Below are positions 14,209 through 14,887 of a stretch of DNA of 14,887 nt, one piece after another (the first letter of the stretch is position 1; each line of letters opens with the position of its first letter). Position numbers and translations under genes: made by a program. Source of the DNA: an uncultured bacterium (GTDB lineage Bacteria; Bacillota; Clostridia; Lachnospirales; Lachnospiraceae); NCBI GenBank assembly GCA_947088515.1, contig CAMUHA010000069.1, forward strand, positions 1 through 14,887. Direction: 5' to 3'. The notes under the pieces were generated by a model. It made no database searches, was not told where the DNA came from, and saw only the letters and a list, made by a program, of their open reading frames with translations.

Positions 14209-14887
14209 ATGAATCAGGTATATGAAAAAGTAGTAAGATGCTATGAAAGCATAAAGGACAGGCTCCCAATCAAGCCCAAAGTTGCGCTTGTGCTGGGGTC
14301 AGGCCTTGGAGACTATGCGGATACCATAGAGGTAAAAGGAGAGATTTCTTATAGTGATATTAAGGATTTTCCGGTATCAACCGTTCCAGGACATGAGGGA
14401 AAATTTATTTTTGGGTATGTAAAAGATGTGCCCGTTGTCTGTATGAAGGGAAGGGTTCATTATTACGAAGGGTATCCTATTACAGATGTGGTGCTTCCTG
14501 CCCGTCTTATGAAAATGATGGGCGCCCAAATTTTGTTCCTTACCAATGCCTCCGGCGGTATCAATCCATCTTTTTCTGCAGGAAGTTTTATGCTGATTAA
14601 GGACCATATTTCCTGCTTTGCTCCCAATCCACTGATTGGGGCCAATATGGATGAGCTTGGATGCCGTTTTCCGGATATGAGTTCGGTGTATGATAAAGAA
14701 TTACAGGAAATTATAAGAAAAACGGCCAGGGAGCGGAATATCCCTCTTGGGGAAGGCATTTATGTGCAGCTTACAGGCCCTTCCTTTGAGTCTCCTGCTG
14801 AAATTAAAATGCTTAGAAATCTTGGCGCAGATGCGGTGGGAATGAGCACTGTGGTGGAAGCCATTGCCGCCAACCATATGGGAATGA
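14209..14887 (+). CDS. punA: Purine nucleoside phosphorylase, 3' end missing
   Basis: This enzyme splits purine nucleosides (inosine, guanosine and deoxy forms) with phosphate into base and (deoxy)ribose 1-phosphate in the cytoplasm. The first 226 residues are present and the frame is open at the window end; the family length is about 270-280. Visible motifs are the phosphate loop LGSGLGDYA, PGHEGKF with the phosphate-binding His, KGRVHYYEGY, TNASGGIN, YVQLTGPSFESPAE with the base-contacting Glu, and VGMSTVVEAIAANH. This pattern is the trimeric, low-molecular-mass class. The region with the conserved base-binding Asn lies beyond the edge. GGAGG (14198-14202), six bases before the ATG, fixes the start. 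It could act on nucleosides brought in by the importer 4-9 kb upstream. Confidence 0.96.
   Translation, partial: MNQVYEKVVRCYESIKDRLPIKPKVALVLGSGLGDYADTIEVKGEISYSDIKDFPVSTVPGHEGKFIFGYVKDVPVVCMKGRVHYYEGYPITDVVLPARLMKMMGAQILFLTNASGGINPSFSAGSFMLIKDHISCFAPNPLIGANMDELGCRFPDMSSVYDKELQEIIRKTARERNIPLGEGIYVQLTGPSFESPAEIKMLRNLGADAVGMSTVVEAIAANHMGM

Noticed and set aside
13953..14225. 90-residue open frame between spoIVA and the phosphorylase
   Set aside because: It begins inside spoIVA in another frame and runs past the phosphorylase start. It has no family resemblance, and it covers the two dyads that look like regulatory DNA.

Overview
The window looks like a chromosomal segment of a low-GC, spore-forming Clostridia member, most likely Lachnospiraceae. 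The reasons are strong AGGAGG ribosome sites, frequent small operons on one strand, a full-length spoIVA, and protein sequences of clostridial type (TyrRS, PlsY, BMP-family lipoprotein). All recognised genes lie on the + strand. I saw no rRNA, tRNA, CRISPR array, insertion sequence, integrase or phage gene.

Layout. (1) 1-3018: an essential-gene cluster, der (5' end cut by the window), plsY and gpsA, covering ribosome assembly and the first steps of phospholipid synthesis. (2) 3163-5227: a two-gene module, a MoxR-type AAA+ ATPase followed by a cytoplasmic VWA-domain protein of the CoxE-like/COG3825 type. Its function is not known to me. (3) 5279-10353: a BMP-family nucleoside ABC importer (substrate-binding lipoprotein, double-domain ATPase, two permeases). 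The lipoprotein gene carries a one-base frameshift in a short A run, and hairpins sit before and after it. (4) 10409-12414: tyrS with its own near-consensus promoter and no T-box leader, then a YgjP-like zinc metallopeptidase. (5) 12454-13996: spoIVA behind a good sigma-E-like promoter. (6) 13997-14887: a structured 212-base intergenic stretch with a 16-bp stem-loop and an operator-like dyad, then a purine nucleoside phosphorylase cut by the window end.

How the genes work together. PlsY and GpsA make and use sn-glycerol 3-phosphate for phosphatidic acid. The BMP importer would bring in nucleosides, which the phosphorylase at the right end would split into base and ribose 1-phosphate. SpoIVA belongs to the sporulation programme of the mother cell. 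In Bacillus der, gpsA and spoIVA lie close together, so the MoxR/VWA, nucleoside-import and tyrS blocks here appear to sit inside that old neighbourhood.

I found no convincing new multi-gene system. The least explained item is the MoxR-VWA pair. The most concrete anomalies are the frameshifted lipoprotein gene and several perfect or near-perfect inverted repeats.
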